In this document: piece after piece, positions 37,185 through 50,600 of the stretch
Layout: each line of letters begins with the position of its first letter
How positions within the stretch are numbered: the first letter of the stretch is position 1
Assembly (NCBI GenBank): GCA_036852015.1
Contig: JAANDG010000238.1
Coordinates: forward strand, 5,001 to 69,000
DNA length: 64,000 bases
From: Pelodera strongyloides
Taxonomy: Eukaryota > Nematoda > Chromadorea > Rhabditida > Rhabditidae
Reading direction: 5' to 3'
Notes under the pieces: generated by a model
What the model saw: only the letters and a program-made list of their open reading frames with translations
The model's database searches: none
What the model was told of the DNA's origin: nothing
Position numbers and translations under genes: made by a program

Positions 37185-40100
37185 ATGGCATCCATCATGG
37201 GTCTGAGCTCGAACCCTCAAATCGGGGCTGGGCACCGTGGTGACGTCATTGTCTCAAACTCCTCCCATTTTTACAATATCGATCGATCGATGGCCAATGG
37301 CTTTATCGATCAATCAATACCGTGTCAATCGATGTCGGGGCGCTCTGAGTGTTCTACGACCTCAATGAGATCAACACCGCCACCCGGGAGTCCGTTTGTA
37401 CATCAATCGGTGATTAGGGAAGGAAGTGATAGTAAGGTGAGGATTTCTCTCTCTTTCAACTCTCTCTCTCTCCCCCCTCTCTCTCTCTCTATCTCTCTCT
37501 CTCCTACTCCTTTTTGCGCGTCTCAAGCTCACATATCAGGTAATTTACAATATAATTTGTAAACAGTTCACTGGCAAAGTGAAGGCTGCGCCCACAGTAG
37601 AGTAGAGGTAGAGAGGACCACCCAGGGGCCCACCCAACCAGATGTTGCGGCTGCGTTGCGTGGCCCCTGGGTGGTCCTCTCTACTGTACAATAGGCATTT
37701 GGCGTATGGAGTATAGCAATAAGTTTTGTAATTACAACATGCTTGCCTTCGACACTTCATATCTCATTGTCAATGTTTCTCATAATTTACGCGCGTCTAT
37801 CAGTCACAGCTTGTGTGTGCCACAACTGCGCCAAGGTCGCCACGGAAATACACTAATTATTTGCAAACAAGACCATTTTTACGAATAAAATTAATTATTA
37901 TATCGTTCCTATCTGGTAAGCGAAGAAGTTTCTGCTATTCAAGTACTTCACAAGTTTCCGCATTTAGACCGAATTGCACAACAATAATGGCGATGACGAG
38001 TTCGGCGAGTTGTCCATTGATTTGGACCATAAGATGGACACATATGAAGGTTGGGAAATGAGTGAACCCGAGGCCGTATTCACTAACGCACAGCGAGCCC
38101 TCCCTGGGCTCACGAGGGCCCTGAATCTCTTCTGCTCTCGCACTATTTAGCTCCCTGTGGAGAAGGGAGGGCTCCCTGCGTGTTGGTGAATACGGCCTCA
38201 GTAGAACACTATCGTGGTATAACCACAGATTACCCTTGTAAAAGTTGCTTCATTTTGCTTCATCCCGTGTCAATGACTTTGTAGTGGTTTCAATCGAGAC
38301 GAAATTTTTTGTGACTCCTTCGCGCACATTTTCATTTAAACCATCCTATTAGATCGTTTATCAACATTAATTAATCAATAAATCAATAGGTTCTTCGCCT
38401 GAAGGGGATCAATATGATGGAGAGAAGTCTCCGAATGAAGAGGACCAGAGAAACGAGGACGGATTTCGGGCCAACGAACTGAAACGGCCCGATCTGAAGG
38501 GTACGGTAGATTTTTGAACTTATCTTTGGTTTAAAATAGACCTTATCGGTTCCGCATGTGAGCATTATGCCTCTTTTTTGTGTGCTCCCAGTCTGTGTGC
38601 TCCCAACACTCACTACGCTCACTTGTGGCGAATAATTGACATTTGCGCGGCGACGACCTGGCTCACTAAATGTTCGCGGCAATAATTTCGCGCTCTGGGC
38701 TTCCCTTATGTTAGAAGCGGTTAGTCAATGATCAAAACTTCTGTATAATTTCTCTTTCCAGGAACATTTCGCTGTTCGATTTGTCAGAAAGTTTTCTGCC
38801 ATTCTTCTTCTTTGTCGAGACATCGGATGCAGGCACATTTCAAGAGTTACAAGTGCACGCTGTGCCGTAAGGAGATTACAAGTGAGTATTTTATTAATAG
38901 TTTATGTGTGTCATGCCAGCTCGAGCTTTAGTCCTTGATTTCGCTCGTTCATGGATACGTCTACTAATAATAGTTTATTGGTAATGGAACAGCACAAAGA
39001 AGAACATGCACAATAATACAAATAGTACATAACAAAAACCAAAAACCAAATGGTTACCCTAAGATGAAGTGCCTTACGACACATACATACTAATAAGGGA
39101 CCTAGTGACCGAAAAGAAAAATTCAATGCAAAGCACGGCAAATTAGGAATGATATTCGAAACATAATATTTATAGGAAAACAACAAGATTACTAATTGAT
39201 ATAGAACATAGGCACCGGTTTGTTAAATATGTCTAAAGAATCGAGAAGCAATTTAAGATTAGGTTTATAATCGGTGAAATCGTTGATACATGGTGGCAAT
39301 TTATTTACATACGCTGCAATGCGGAGGAAATACCAATTAGGGTCCTTATTTCTTATTTCTTTTTATAATGACATACCTATGCGGCCGACAAGGACGGTCT
39401 GAAACCGTACTTTTTAGGATTACGTAACTATTAATGGGAAAAACAAATTTGCCCATGGCCATCTTGAGAAAGGTTGACGTATCGATTTTTCGGCGTCGAA
39501 TAAACATAGGTTCCATATTCAACACACGTAATCTTGTTTTATAGGATCCACTACTTACGTTATTTCTACCGCATATGACTTTGGAAAACAGACGTAGTGG
39601 CCTTTCCAATACTTGAGTTAAAGTTGAGCTGTATTTTGGGTTAAAAATCTCGCTACCGTATTCAAGGATTGGGCGTACATAGGTTACAAATAATTTCACA
39701 TAACTAGCAAGTGATAAATTGCTAAAAACATTTAATAATTGTTTACACCTCAGGATTGCTATAGCACTCTTAGAATGAATGTGGGCCGAAAATGTTAACT
39801 TTTCATCAACAAGAATACCTAAATCTCTTATCCTTTGGGTAGGGGATATAGTCTCGTAATCTTTTGGGCCGAAAATGTTAACTTTTCATCAACAAGAATA
39901 CCTAAATCTCTTATCCTTTGGGTAGGGGATATAGCTTTATAAATATAGAACTTTTGAATATAGTGCAGTGTGATTGTGATGGTAGTATGGCTATGGACAT
40001 TTTGCAACACTATGGTGCCAACGAGCACCATATTGGTGCAAAATACCCCATAATGGTGGCTAGTGGTGTACAATTGTGTCGTCTTTGTAATATGTGCTAG

Positions 40101-41630
40101 GTGTGCCTATGTGATAGTTTGGCGGTGCCATGGACCTAGTAAAGAACCTTCGACACCTTGGAGTTATCGTTTACATTGTCACCATCATTAGCATTTCTCC
40201 TAATTTGATAATCAGCCAACTAGCGCTCCCAATCAATTACTAGCGCGCTTCGCGCTACGATTTCCTAGCAAACTGGTTGTTTTTAAGTGGAAAGCTTTTC
40301 ACAAAAAGTAGGTCAAAAAGGCAAAGAAAATAGCGAGAAGCTTTGTTTCGCGTAGGCGCTTTGACATTGCAAGCTTGACCGAAAAAGGAGCTGGTTATCC
40401 ACGAAAAGCCAGTCGTCACACACGTAAACTATATCCAAACAACAACAAATGTAAGGTCGGAGTTTATCCTTTCTTGTTGATAGAGGTAAAGGAAAGAATT
40501 AACGGCGTAAATTATAGCTTTAGGTGCTAGTGAAATGTAAATTAGGACATTTTCCACGCTGGCATTTCGTATGTTCACATCACGAGAATCTGTGGAAGCG
40601 CAGCTGTTAGAACATTCGTATGAGGCAGCGAATCAGATTTTAAAGAAGAGAAACATTTTCTAATTTACTCTGGGTTCGGATACTGGGATACTTTCCTAAC
40701 CCAAGGTAAAATATAATACGTCCCTCCTTTCCAAAAAAGTATAATCCATTAATTTCCTTGCTTTCCTCCGACTGCTATCCAGCCCGACGTGAACTATACG
40801 CGTGTGTCTGTCTGTGCCCCACCGTTCCATTTGGTGTCCGCCGGACGCCTGTGGACAATCATGAACCTCTGTAATGTAATGTGTACAGTCTCGTACTATT
40901 TGTCCACTCTCGAATTCTATATTTATGGTTCAATAAAATGCCATTAAATGGGCCTAAACGCTTCCCGCAGGGCTGAAATTGTACGAAAAAAGGGCTGTGC
41001 CAAACGCCGACAAAAGCTGAGCAAATAGTTGTAGTGAAAAGTCCCGTTTTACTAGAGGAAAGTGAGAGTTTTATATAACTTTTGCAAGGCTGTGCTAGCT
41101 TCAGCTCAAAATAGTTGCGTTAGGTGTGCGCGTGAGGTGAAGCATGTAGAGCTCTAGGCAGCGCATCTGTGGCGCACTGTAGGCGCACGCACGTGCGTCG
41201 CATCTTGATGCAGCTGCCGCGTGTCCGCGAAAAAGCCGTATTTTTTTCGCACGGCGATTACGTTGGTTTTCATAAATGGCCATTGCGTAGCCTTGAGTTC
41301 AATACGTAAACGTGAAAGACTTTCTGGCCGCCATTGGACTACCTTACTTTGAACACCGCGAAAACCGTTACATTATCTTTTAGCTTGCCATTTGAGTATA
41401 GTCTAAAACATTTTTATTGGTTGTTTGATAGGGAAGAGATACGCTGGATAGTCATAACAGTGGACATTATGGATAAGCCACCCCATACTATAATAATTCC
41501 CTTCTCTCGTTTGTATTTACTTCATTGGAGTAAGTTCATAATGTCATAATCCATTTATGATTTACCTCCTAAGTTCGAATTAGGACTAAGTGTAAGTTTT
41601 ATAGAGGGAGGGAGAAAGATTACTGTGACG

Positions 41631-41665
<35 letters not shown>

Positions 41666-44600
41666 ATTGTGTTCTTGAACTATACAACTTGACAAGTATC
41701 AGGAATGAGCATGACTGTAGCATGCCCTTCTTGACGCGCTTATAAAAAGCTAAAGAGGGTGTATCAGTCTCCCTCTCCGTCTCTCTCCGTTTCTCTCTCT
41801 CCCTGTCTCTCTCTCCCACCCTCCTCTCACTTTTCCTATATTTATTCACCTATCTGAGGGTATTTTGCCTCTTTTTTTTGTGTGTGGCGCGCGACGTTAT
41901 TTTGATCGCGTCACCTAGCATGCGTATTTCGTATATTAGGAGTTATTTGCATACTTGCTGAGTCACGACTCGACTATACGCTATATATGCTATACGGTAT
42001 AACCGATTGCAAAAGTATATTGCAAACTGCAAACTCATGACGTGAACTCAAAGGTAGAATTTATGAAATAAGTTTTGGAAACGTATCTTGGAATCTGTAT
42101 TTTCATGATAGTGTATTCAAATAACTGAGCGGTACTGCACAATTTTTTTCATCTAATTATGCTCATTTATAGAATAATATGGGAATGCAGTTGCCCAGCA
42201 TGCTTTTCAAACACCGGCCCTAATATCGCTTTAACTGATTTAAGCTGTTAAATCGTCGTATAGTTGATCTACTGTTCAATAAAGGCGTATGTCATTGTAG
42301 ACGACGTGTTCCAGCTGATAAGCCACTAAATAGTGGACGAATAAACTAGTGACTCAATGCAAAGAAACTTAAACAGAAAAAATTCAATGTACCTGACATG
42401 CTAATCTCCCACGTAAGCGATCAAGCGCAAACTTTTTTAAACTCAAACATTTGCTTAACCGAATGGTCATCCGCTTGCACTAGAGGTGAAAATTGCCGAT
42501 TTTACAGAGAAACTGTTTTCTGGTCAAATATTTATTTTTATCGGAAAATTGGGCGAAAAAGAAAGGGAAAATACGGAAGGATGGACTTTCTCTCTCTTTC
42601 TTTTTCTCATCACACTTCTCTATTCTCTCCGCCCCTCTCTCTCTCTGTTATCTCCCTCTCTACCTGTCTCTTCTATCTATTTTTCACTCTAACAAGTGCA
42701 TATTTGTTTAGAGAGTGACCCAAATGACTAGGAGTTTCATTCATTATTCTAAAATGTCTAAATATTTATTGGACTTACTAAAGAGTGCGCAGCCGACATA
42801 TGAATGAAATAACTCAGAGTAAACAATAATATATATAATAATTGATTGATTCGTTCATTAAAGGAGGAGGCGCACGAGATCTAAGTGTACGATTTCTTTC
42901 ATTTTATCGAAAGAACATGGTAAATAATCACCTATAAACGGCAGAACGAAGCGACGAAATACACTTTAAAGAAAATATTAAATTTTATCTAAAAAAGTAA
43001 TCTAAATGTAGTACCGTAGATTCTAGTTGTTTTTCAGGGACATCCAAAACCAGCCCCCTTGCAGATGGCCGGGCTAACTCTGGGTGACCCTGCTAATATG
43101 TTGCTGAAAATAGTGCGCTTAGACCGCCTGTGTAGTTTGTAGTGCAAAAGAAAGGCCCGGCTGTTTTACTGTTATGCACACTGCGTGCATATATGTTATT
43201 TACTGGTGTTTTAAAAAAATAAAAAATACGGTCGTTTTTTTAAATTAAATTATTTTCTTTCATTTAAATAATTTCTTTAAAGTGTGTTCCCGTGCTTGGT
43301 TGTGCATGTTATTGATGATTATTTACCATGTATTTTCGAAAAAAGGAAAGGAATCGTACACTTAAATCTCGTGCGCCTCCTCCTTTAAGCAACTCCAGTT
43401 GACAGAGTTCCAAAAATTAATCTAACGAAATTCGCTGAAAACATGCCTCAAGATTGGCTCTGATCTTATGTTGTGCTAAAAACTTACATTACGGACACAT
43501 ATGCACTATTTCACCTGAATCATCAAATTAGCATACAAATCATAATTCATGAGATCTATTACAAGCAAATTGCAAATTGCACTAATCGCGCACTTTTAAA
43601 TTTTTTGGAGATCGCACGATAAAAAATTGATAAAACAACGGTTAAATGGAACAGTGAGATCCGTTTACGACATTTCATAATGATTTATTTTCGATTGTTG
43701 CCAAATAAGGCCAATAAGGGTTCAGAGCTTTGTATTTGACAGATCCTAGGTTAGTCTTAAGAACTATAAACCATAAATGTTCAGTAATACAACGCATGAG
43801 TTACAATATAACGCAAAACCTGGATGCCAACTGGCAAACCCCTATGGTGCTTATGTTTTTAATATCCTGAAGTCGGAAGTATCAATTGACATGCAACATC
43901 TGTATGAAGGTATCGGGTATCCACAGTTTTTACACTCCCTTACACATCTTTCCGCTACATATACAGAATCATTATATTATATGAGGTAACTAGTAACAAC
44001 ATCACTCTCATAATGTATAATTTACCGAATATTTAGTTTCCAATAATCTCCCGCTAACCAAAAAACGAGTTCGGTCACTTACCCGAACACCCAAACCACT
44101 GTGTTAATCCCCTTGCAAGTTTGTTTTTTTCAATATTTACCTGTTTTACGCGAGATAAAAAAAACCAGCATTTTGTGGTAAACTTGTTTTCAAAACCGGT
44201 TGGTTTTGTTGGGTCAAAGTAAGCTGGACTGGACAAGTGATCTATTGGAGATTATAGCTTTATCAACAAAAAAGTCGAACCAAATATTTCTATACGCGTT
44301 GGTAACCTTGTCGGTAACAAAGCTAACATTGGTAACCTTACCGAATCCTGGCAACCCCCTCCCCCTAAATAACTACTGTACTTTTACGGAAAAGCTTGTC
44401 GTTACATATACTCAACATTCAACATATCGGTTGCTCATACTATCCACAGGCTCCGCCCCCAATTCTGTAAAGTATACAATATTTGATCAAGAAAAGCAGC
44501 CATATTGCCGCAGGTCTTTCACAGAGGCGAAACGCACTTTTTCCCAATTTTCATCGAAACGCGCGCCACCCGGCACCAGGGAGTTTTGTACACACACACG

Positions 44601-47600
44601 CCATACACTGTTTGGGAGCCAGAGGGAGACTGTGCCCCGGGAGACCCTAACTATCCCCCCTTTACCCAGGGCCTCTCTACCCGAGAGCGGGTGACTTTTT
44701 TACCCGATCTTCCCTTTTCACTCTCTCTCTTCTCGATTACCTCAACTTCCCGTTGAAGGTAAACTTCCGGGTTTGTGACCCCGGGTCGGGAGCTAGTGGG
44801 CCTCTGAATTCGAAACTCTAACACTATTCATTACTTACAGTATATTCTATTCATTACCAGTAACTACCGCAATCGTGAGATAATTCAAATTCCCGCCCTA
44901 TTTTATATTTTGCTTTCCCTATCTGCAAATCTCACTTTTTCCGCACAAAGGAGGAGTAGCGAAATTGAGACACAGTTTTGGGCATAGAATATCAAAAACT
45001 GAAATTCGCGGGTTCAGGTCGCGCGCTGCAACATTCTAGCGCTCTACTCTCTGTGCGCCCGCCTGATTTTCACCCGGGGCGAAATCGCCGAGCGTGAAAA
45101 ACGCCTCACGGCCCACTTTCACTACTTTCCTAATATTTAGAGAGAAACGAAATTCGCTCTTCGCACATTATTTTACGAGGCTAATTGAATTGGTCTCTTA
45201 TTTATTCTAATTATAATTGTAAATGCTATAAATTCACTTTTGATTTCATATACCATGTCCCTTTGTCAATCGTCTATAAAAGTTGACATCGAGGGCGATA
45301 GCGATACACCACTGCTAGATAATCATTTTGCCCGCCCTCTTATTGATTCTATCGCCACTTCTTCGCCAACCTCGTCAGCTGCGTCAGCAGTCGCATCGCC
45401 GACGCTTGACTACATAATCCCACCGAATGGATATTCATCAGCGGCAAATGAGCCAAGCGTCGCGGCTCAGGAACGGCGTAAGAAGAAACCTTACAAAGAG
45501 TTGACGCTTGAAGAAAAGGTGCAGCTCATTCGCCTGGCAGAGGACAACGCCGGAATGAGTCAGGCTTCCATCGCTGAGCGCTATTCAATCGCCAAATCCA
45601 ATGTTTGTCGGATACTACAAAGGAAAAATGAATATCTGAGAGCTTTTGAAAGCGCCGGATTTGCTGGGTCCAGGAAGAGGAAATTAAAGGGAATTGATAC
45701 GTTACTTGTCGTCCAACAGAACTCGAATAATCAGGAAAATAGACAACCAGTTTCTCAGACTCACGAACAGACAAAGGGAGAAAACCGTTCAGTTTCAGAA
45801 GGTTGGTGGCTTTTTTCAATATTCAGTTTTGTTGCTTGGGTTGATATTTTCATTGTGCACAATGCGCGTTTACAAGCCAATTATGACTTTTTTTATTACT
45901 TTTCTTATTGTCTGTTTTATGTTCTTTAACCGTCGCTGCGGGTTACTTTATAGACATGCACTATAGCAAACATGAACAACTGCTTGGTCCCCTTTCACTC
46001 TATCAAAAATAAACGTCCGTTAATTTTAAATCTTTAATGTAAAAATTTGAGTTTTCGCTGAAAACCTCGCTAATCTTTGCGTCTCCTTAGGTTTCCCTCT
46101 CGTTGACCAGTCCCTCACTTGTAAATTCCTCGCGTCTCTTCAAGTGCTCCACTATTTCCCAGGTGACCTAGTCTCGCAAAAATGAACCCACTCGAGTTCA
46201 TTTCCCTTTCCTGTAAAACACGCACACAACGTTTCACTCTAAACAAACACAAAGTGCGCAAGCAATATTTGTGTTTGCGCAGAAATGGTGTGCGCAAAAC
46301 TTGTGAATTGACAAAAAGAAACAACGTTTCGATGACGTTCGGATTATCCGAAAATGCTGCAAATTTACCGGAACTTTTCTAAACGTGAAACTGCTCCTTT
46401 CAAGCGAGTATAAAGCTTATTAAAGAAGTTTAATATAGAATGCTACTATTTTTTGTATTTTTTTTGGCCTTTTTTTAGAACTTTCTCCCAATTTCAAACC
46501 AATTTTCGATCCAAAATATACCCGATCTCAACCCGCTTTCCGTTTTTTTCCCGTTAATTCAATAGATATATCGTGTATGTTTGAAACACGCGACGCCCGA
46601 GATTGGGTCGACCGCATCTCGCGATATACGATATAATTAAAAAGTGCCGATTAGGAAGAGGAACTCGTTTAAAAATAAAACGATGCCCTAAATATATTTG
46701 AAGTAAATTAGGATTTCAGTTTGAACTCAAATTTTAAAATTAAATTTATTGTTAGACGAAGAATAATCAAAATGGTTTCTTAAAAAAACCAGATTGCATG
46801 AGTTAAAAGTTCGTTGCACGAAAATAGGTGATAAGCTATATACACAAGATAATGAGGAGCTTGATAATCTTTAATCTTAATATCCCGGAACATTCACTGC
46901 TGAAAATCTGATCTGCGGAAGCGAGTTCGCCAGCGTGACCCCGCCTTATTGCGCGTATTGAAACGTGTTACCTGCAGCGGGCGTACAATGTTGTGTGCGA
47001 GAAGCGCGCCACAGGCGCGCCAACTGTGGAATTTCACACCAATGGCAAATATAGAGTTTGACTTTGCTTTATTACCAATTTCCTTGCAGGCAATGAAACC
47101 CTCCGCGCTCATATGTACAAACAACATGGTATTTCTCGGATGTTCATGTGTCGATGTTGTAATTGGGCGTTTCCGGACAAGACCAGCTTACATATGCACA
47201 TTCAGGTGAGGTTGAGAAACCTTTGTAGTTGTTAATTTGTAGTTGAATCTTAGCGAAACGTGATCAAACTACAAATTACAACTTATTACGAAAGCGATGT
47301 GTCACATGGGTTCGAGACGAAAATACAGTTCTTCAAAGTTTGAGAAGGCACATGTCATGACATAAGTTTCTGATGACGCCTTGCTTGCACAAACTACAAA
47401 CTACACTTATGACAAACCTTTTAGGCGCGTGAAGAAGGCAAGGCCGTTAAAGTGTCCGTGATCGGTCAAGGAATTGTTCCGTCTTCTGGAGATCGCTTGA
47501 GCACGTCGGGTCCAATGGGAGGACATCTTCCCCCGGGGCTTGTCACATCGATGACATCACTTGACACGTCCAATTTCTCGCCGATGCATCCTCCAGTGAA

Positions 47601-50600
47601 CAACAACACCTTGCCGCCGGGACATCATCTGAATCTGCACGGACAAGGTTTGTAGTTTGTGGTTTGTAGTTTGTAGTTTGTAGTTTGTGATTTATCACAT
47701 AAAGAAGAAAAAGAACAATCAAGAATGTTTCAAGCTAGAAATAAGCCAGAAAATAAGGGCAAACAGGGGAGGGATGCTCTGTAGTTTACGATCTACTCTT
47801 ATATATCTTTACATACACGAAGAACTAAACAAACTATTCAGGCCTTCCCGCGCCCAGCCCGCTGTCACTGTTTTCCAGTCAGAGTAGCAATGCTAATCTA
47901 CCGCCCCCGAGCGATGAGCTATTGGCGAGGTAAGAGTATCTAAACACTGGGAATTACGTTTGACTAACCATAACCATAGACTTTACTTTAAAGATAAAAA
48001 AGATAAAGAGATAAAGAGTACCGGGTTATATCATCCGAACCCGCAGTAACGGTGCGCCGGGGTCCGGTTCATTTCTGAAACCGAACGAACTGGCCTTTAA
48101 ACTTCCCGGAGTCCAATTTTCTCGGGAAACCGATTTATCTCCGCCGGTTTTACCAAGCTGCCAAATTTTACACCTTTGGTGGGGTGAAGGGGTTCCGGTC
48201 CGGGATCGAACCAACGACCGATGGCGTGGAGCAAGGCGTTTGCCACTGCGCCACGCCTAACTCTGCCCAACACAAATATAACAAGACTTCCGTATTCAGA
48301 CTTCGGGAACGTCTGATGTTCAACCAGTTAATGGCCTCACAAAATGGATTCGGTCTCGCGGCAGCGGCGTGGATGAACAACAAATTTCCGGTAAAACCAG
48401 ACGCCGCGGCGCCAGTACTGCCCACAACCATTCGTGAGTTTTTACTTTTTTAATTTTATTTTCTACCTCAGTCCGCCTAAATGGTCAAAAATTTTGTGAT
48501 TCTCAACTCAACTTTCATTCCATCACTGTAATGACATTTGAGGACTGGTGGCTACATTGCGTGAGGACCATAAACTCACATAAACTTTGCATGTTCAGCG
48601 TCCTTTCTTGCACCGTTTCCGCGCCTTTTCGGCAACGTGTTGCAGGTGTTTCCCGCACCAAAACAGGGAACAAAGTTGCTGAAAAAACGTGTGCCGCGCG
48701 CATCATTTCTTTTTGCGGGAAACACCCCCAAACTATTGGGTTCTCGTTGTATAGTCGTGCAACATAGAACATAGTACGTGGAACATGGAGCGATACACTG
48801 TTTACGTAACCGTACTATGGAAATAGACAAAGTAGCATCAAATGAAAAAAGCAACTCCGCTCTACAGTAAGCTCCACGAGATATTTTCTTTAGGTGAATC
48901 AGGTACTGTAATCGAGGCACCGATTCCTGTCCGACCTCCTCCACTCCGCCAGGAACCAATTAATGTGGAGAAGACGACAAACGAAGTGACGTCACAAGAA
49001 ACACAATCAATCAATAACAACAATAGTACATTGGAAGTAAGTGTACAGTATGACTAACGACGAGCTCCGGCTGTTTTATCATGGAATGTATGTCTAGAGA
49101 ATAAAGAAAACCCGTTGAAAATTTTAAAGAAGTAATTGCATATTTTTTCAGACGAGTAACGCGTCTACGAGCTGCAGTGATATTGAAGAACAGAAACCTA
49201 CGGTAGAGAATGGAAGAAACGATAAAAGACCTCTTGATAGGTAGGGTAGGCGCAATATGGCCTATTTCACTTCATACTCTTACGCAGCATGACTTACAGT
49301 TTGTCCTATGTATATGAGTCATGGGCGTAAATACCTTCTAATCGTATTAACTTCCAATGTTTTTCACGCCGAAAGACCTCATTTTTTAATGGGTGCAATC
49401 ATTAACAACAGCAAAGACAAAGACATTTATGGAAATAAAAATGAATTGTATAATCACAATTCAGTAAAAAAAAAATAAGTAATGAAAAAAAAATTTCAGT
49501 CCCGCAGGCGGTGGCTCAAGTACCGATGGCAGTTCTCCCTCGCATACACGGACATGCGTTTCGCCAGTGGAGACGTTTAGGAGAGCCGCTTCGTCGCCAA
49601 GTGCCTTCCATCCGTTGCTGGTGAATCTTGAATTTTAATTGACAAACTGTGGTAAACAATGGGTTTGGAAACCCCATAGCTATACGAATCTTGAAAAAGT
49701 GCACCTAATGCTACGCTGGGCTGATAACGTGGTAAAATATTCGTCTAATAACAATAGTTTCGGTCCAAGTCGGACTCCATTCAAATAATAATCCCTTTAT
49801 TCAGAAACTTGAACAAACGTGTGCTCAATATCCGGATGATGTTTCTCTGCATGTTTCACCGTCCGGTAAGTTATAATTTGCCACCGTACTACTACCGTAC
49901 TCTATAGTTGTCCTCCAACGGGTACAGAACCCAGATACAGACTGGGACGACTTATTAAATCATATATAATATTAATAAATGCTCCGTTACAGACAGCCAC
50001 ACGACGGGCAGTCCGGGTGCCGAAACTTCACATAGCCAGTGCTACGATTGTCAACTATTCCGCGGTCGTCTGGGCGTTGTCGAGAGTCGATGCACGTATT
50101 TGGAAACATCGAACGCGCAACTTCAGGTAAACGTTTGCGGAAGCTTGAGCTTAAGCGTGAGTCTAACAATAAAGGTAAGCCTAAGCCTAAGCCTAAGCCT
50201 AAGTATTTGCAGACTGAGCTCCTTCGAAGTCGGAGTGGAGCAGTTTCCAGCGAGAATGCAGTACGAACTCTTGAAGGCGATCTCCGCGTGCTTCGGGATC
50301 AGAACGATTCGCTTCGCCGGAAATTGCTCGACTGTCAGGAGCAGGTAATCGATTTTGATTCTAACACTTTGTAACATATGCCTAACTATTATAGTTTCAC
50401 TGTTTCTGTTTGTTAAAGCGAAATACCGGCCGGTTTATGAATCGCATCGTGAACAACTGAATTCTTACATACTTATGCTAATTTACTCGAATTAAGCTCG
50501 ATTATTTAGTAAAATTGATGTTCATTTGCATAAGCTGCATAAGAATGATGGTGTTCTCGATGTGTTTCAAAAACCGGCCGGTGTTTCGCTTTAAAACCCA

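Noticed and set aside
44200..44756. 164-codon open frame upstream of the helix-turn-helix exon
   Set aside because: Starts at a non-ATG codon; low-complexity and without a domain. More likely promoter or leader of the alternative transcript.
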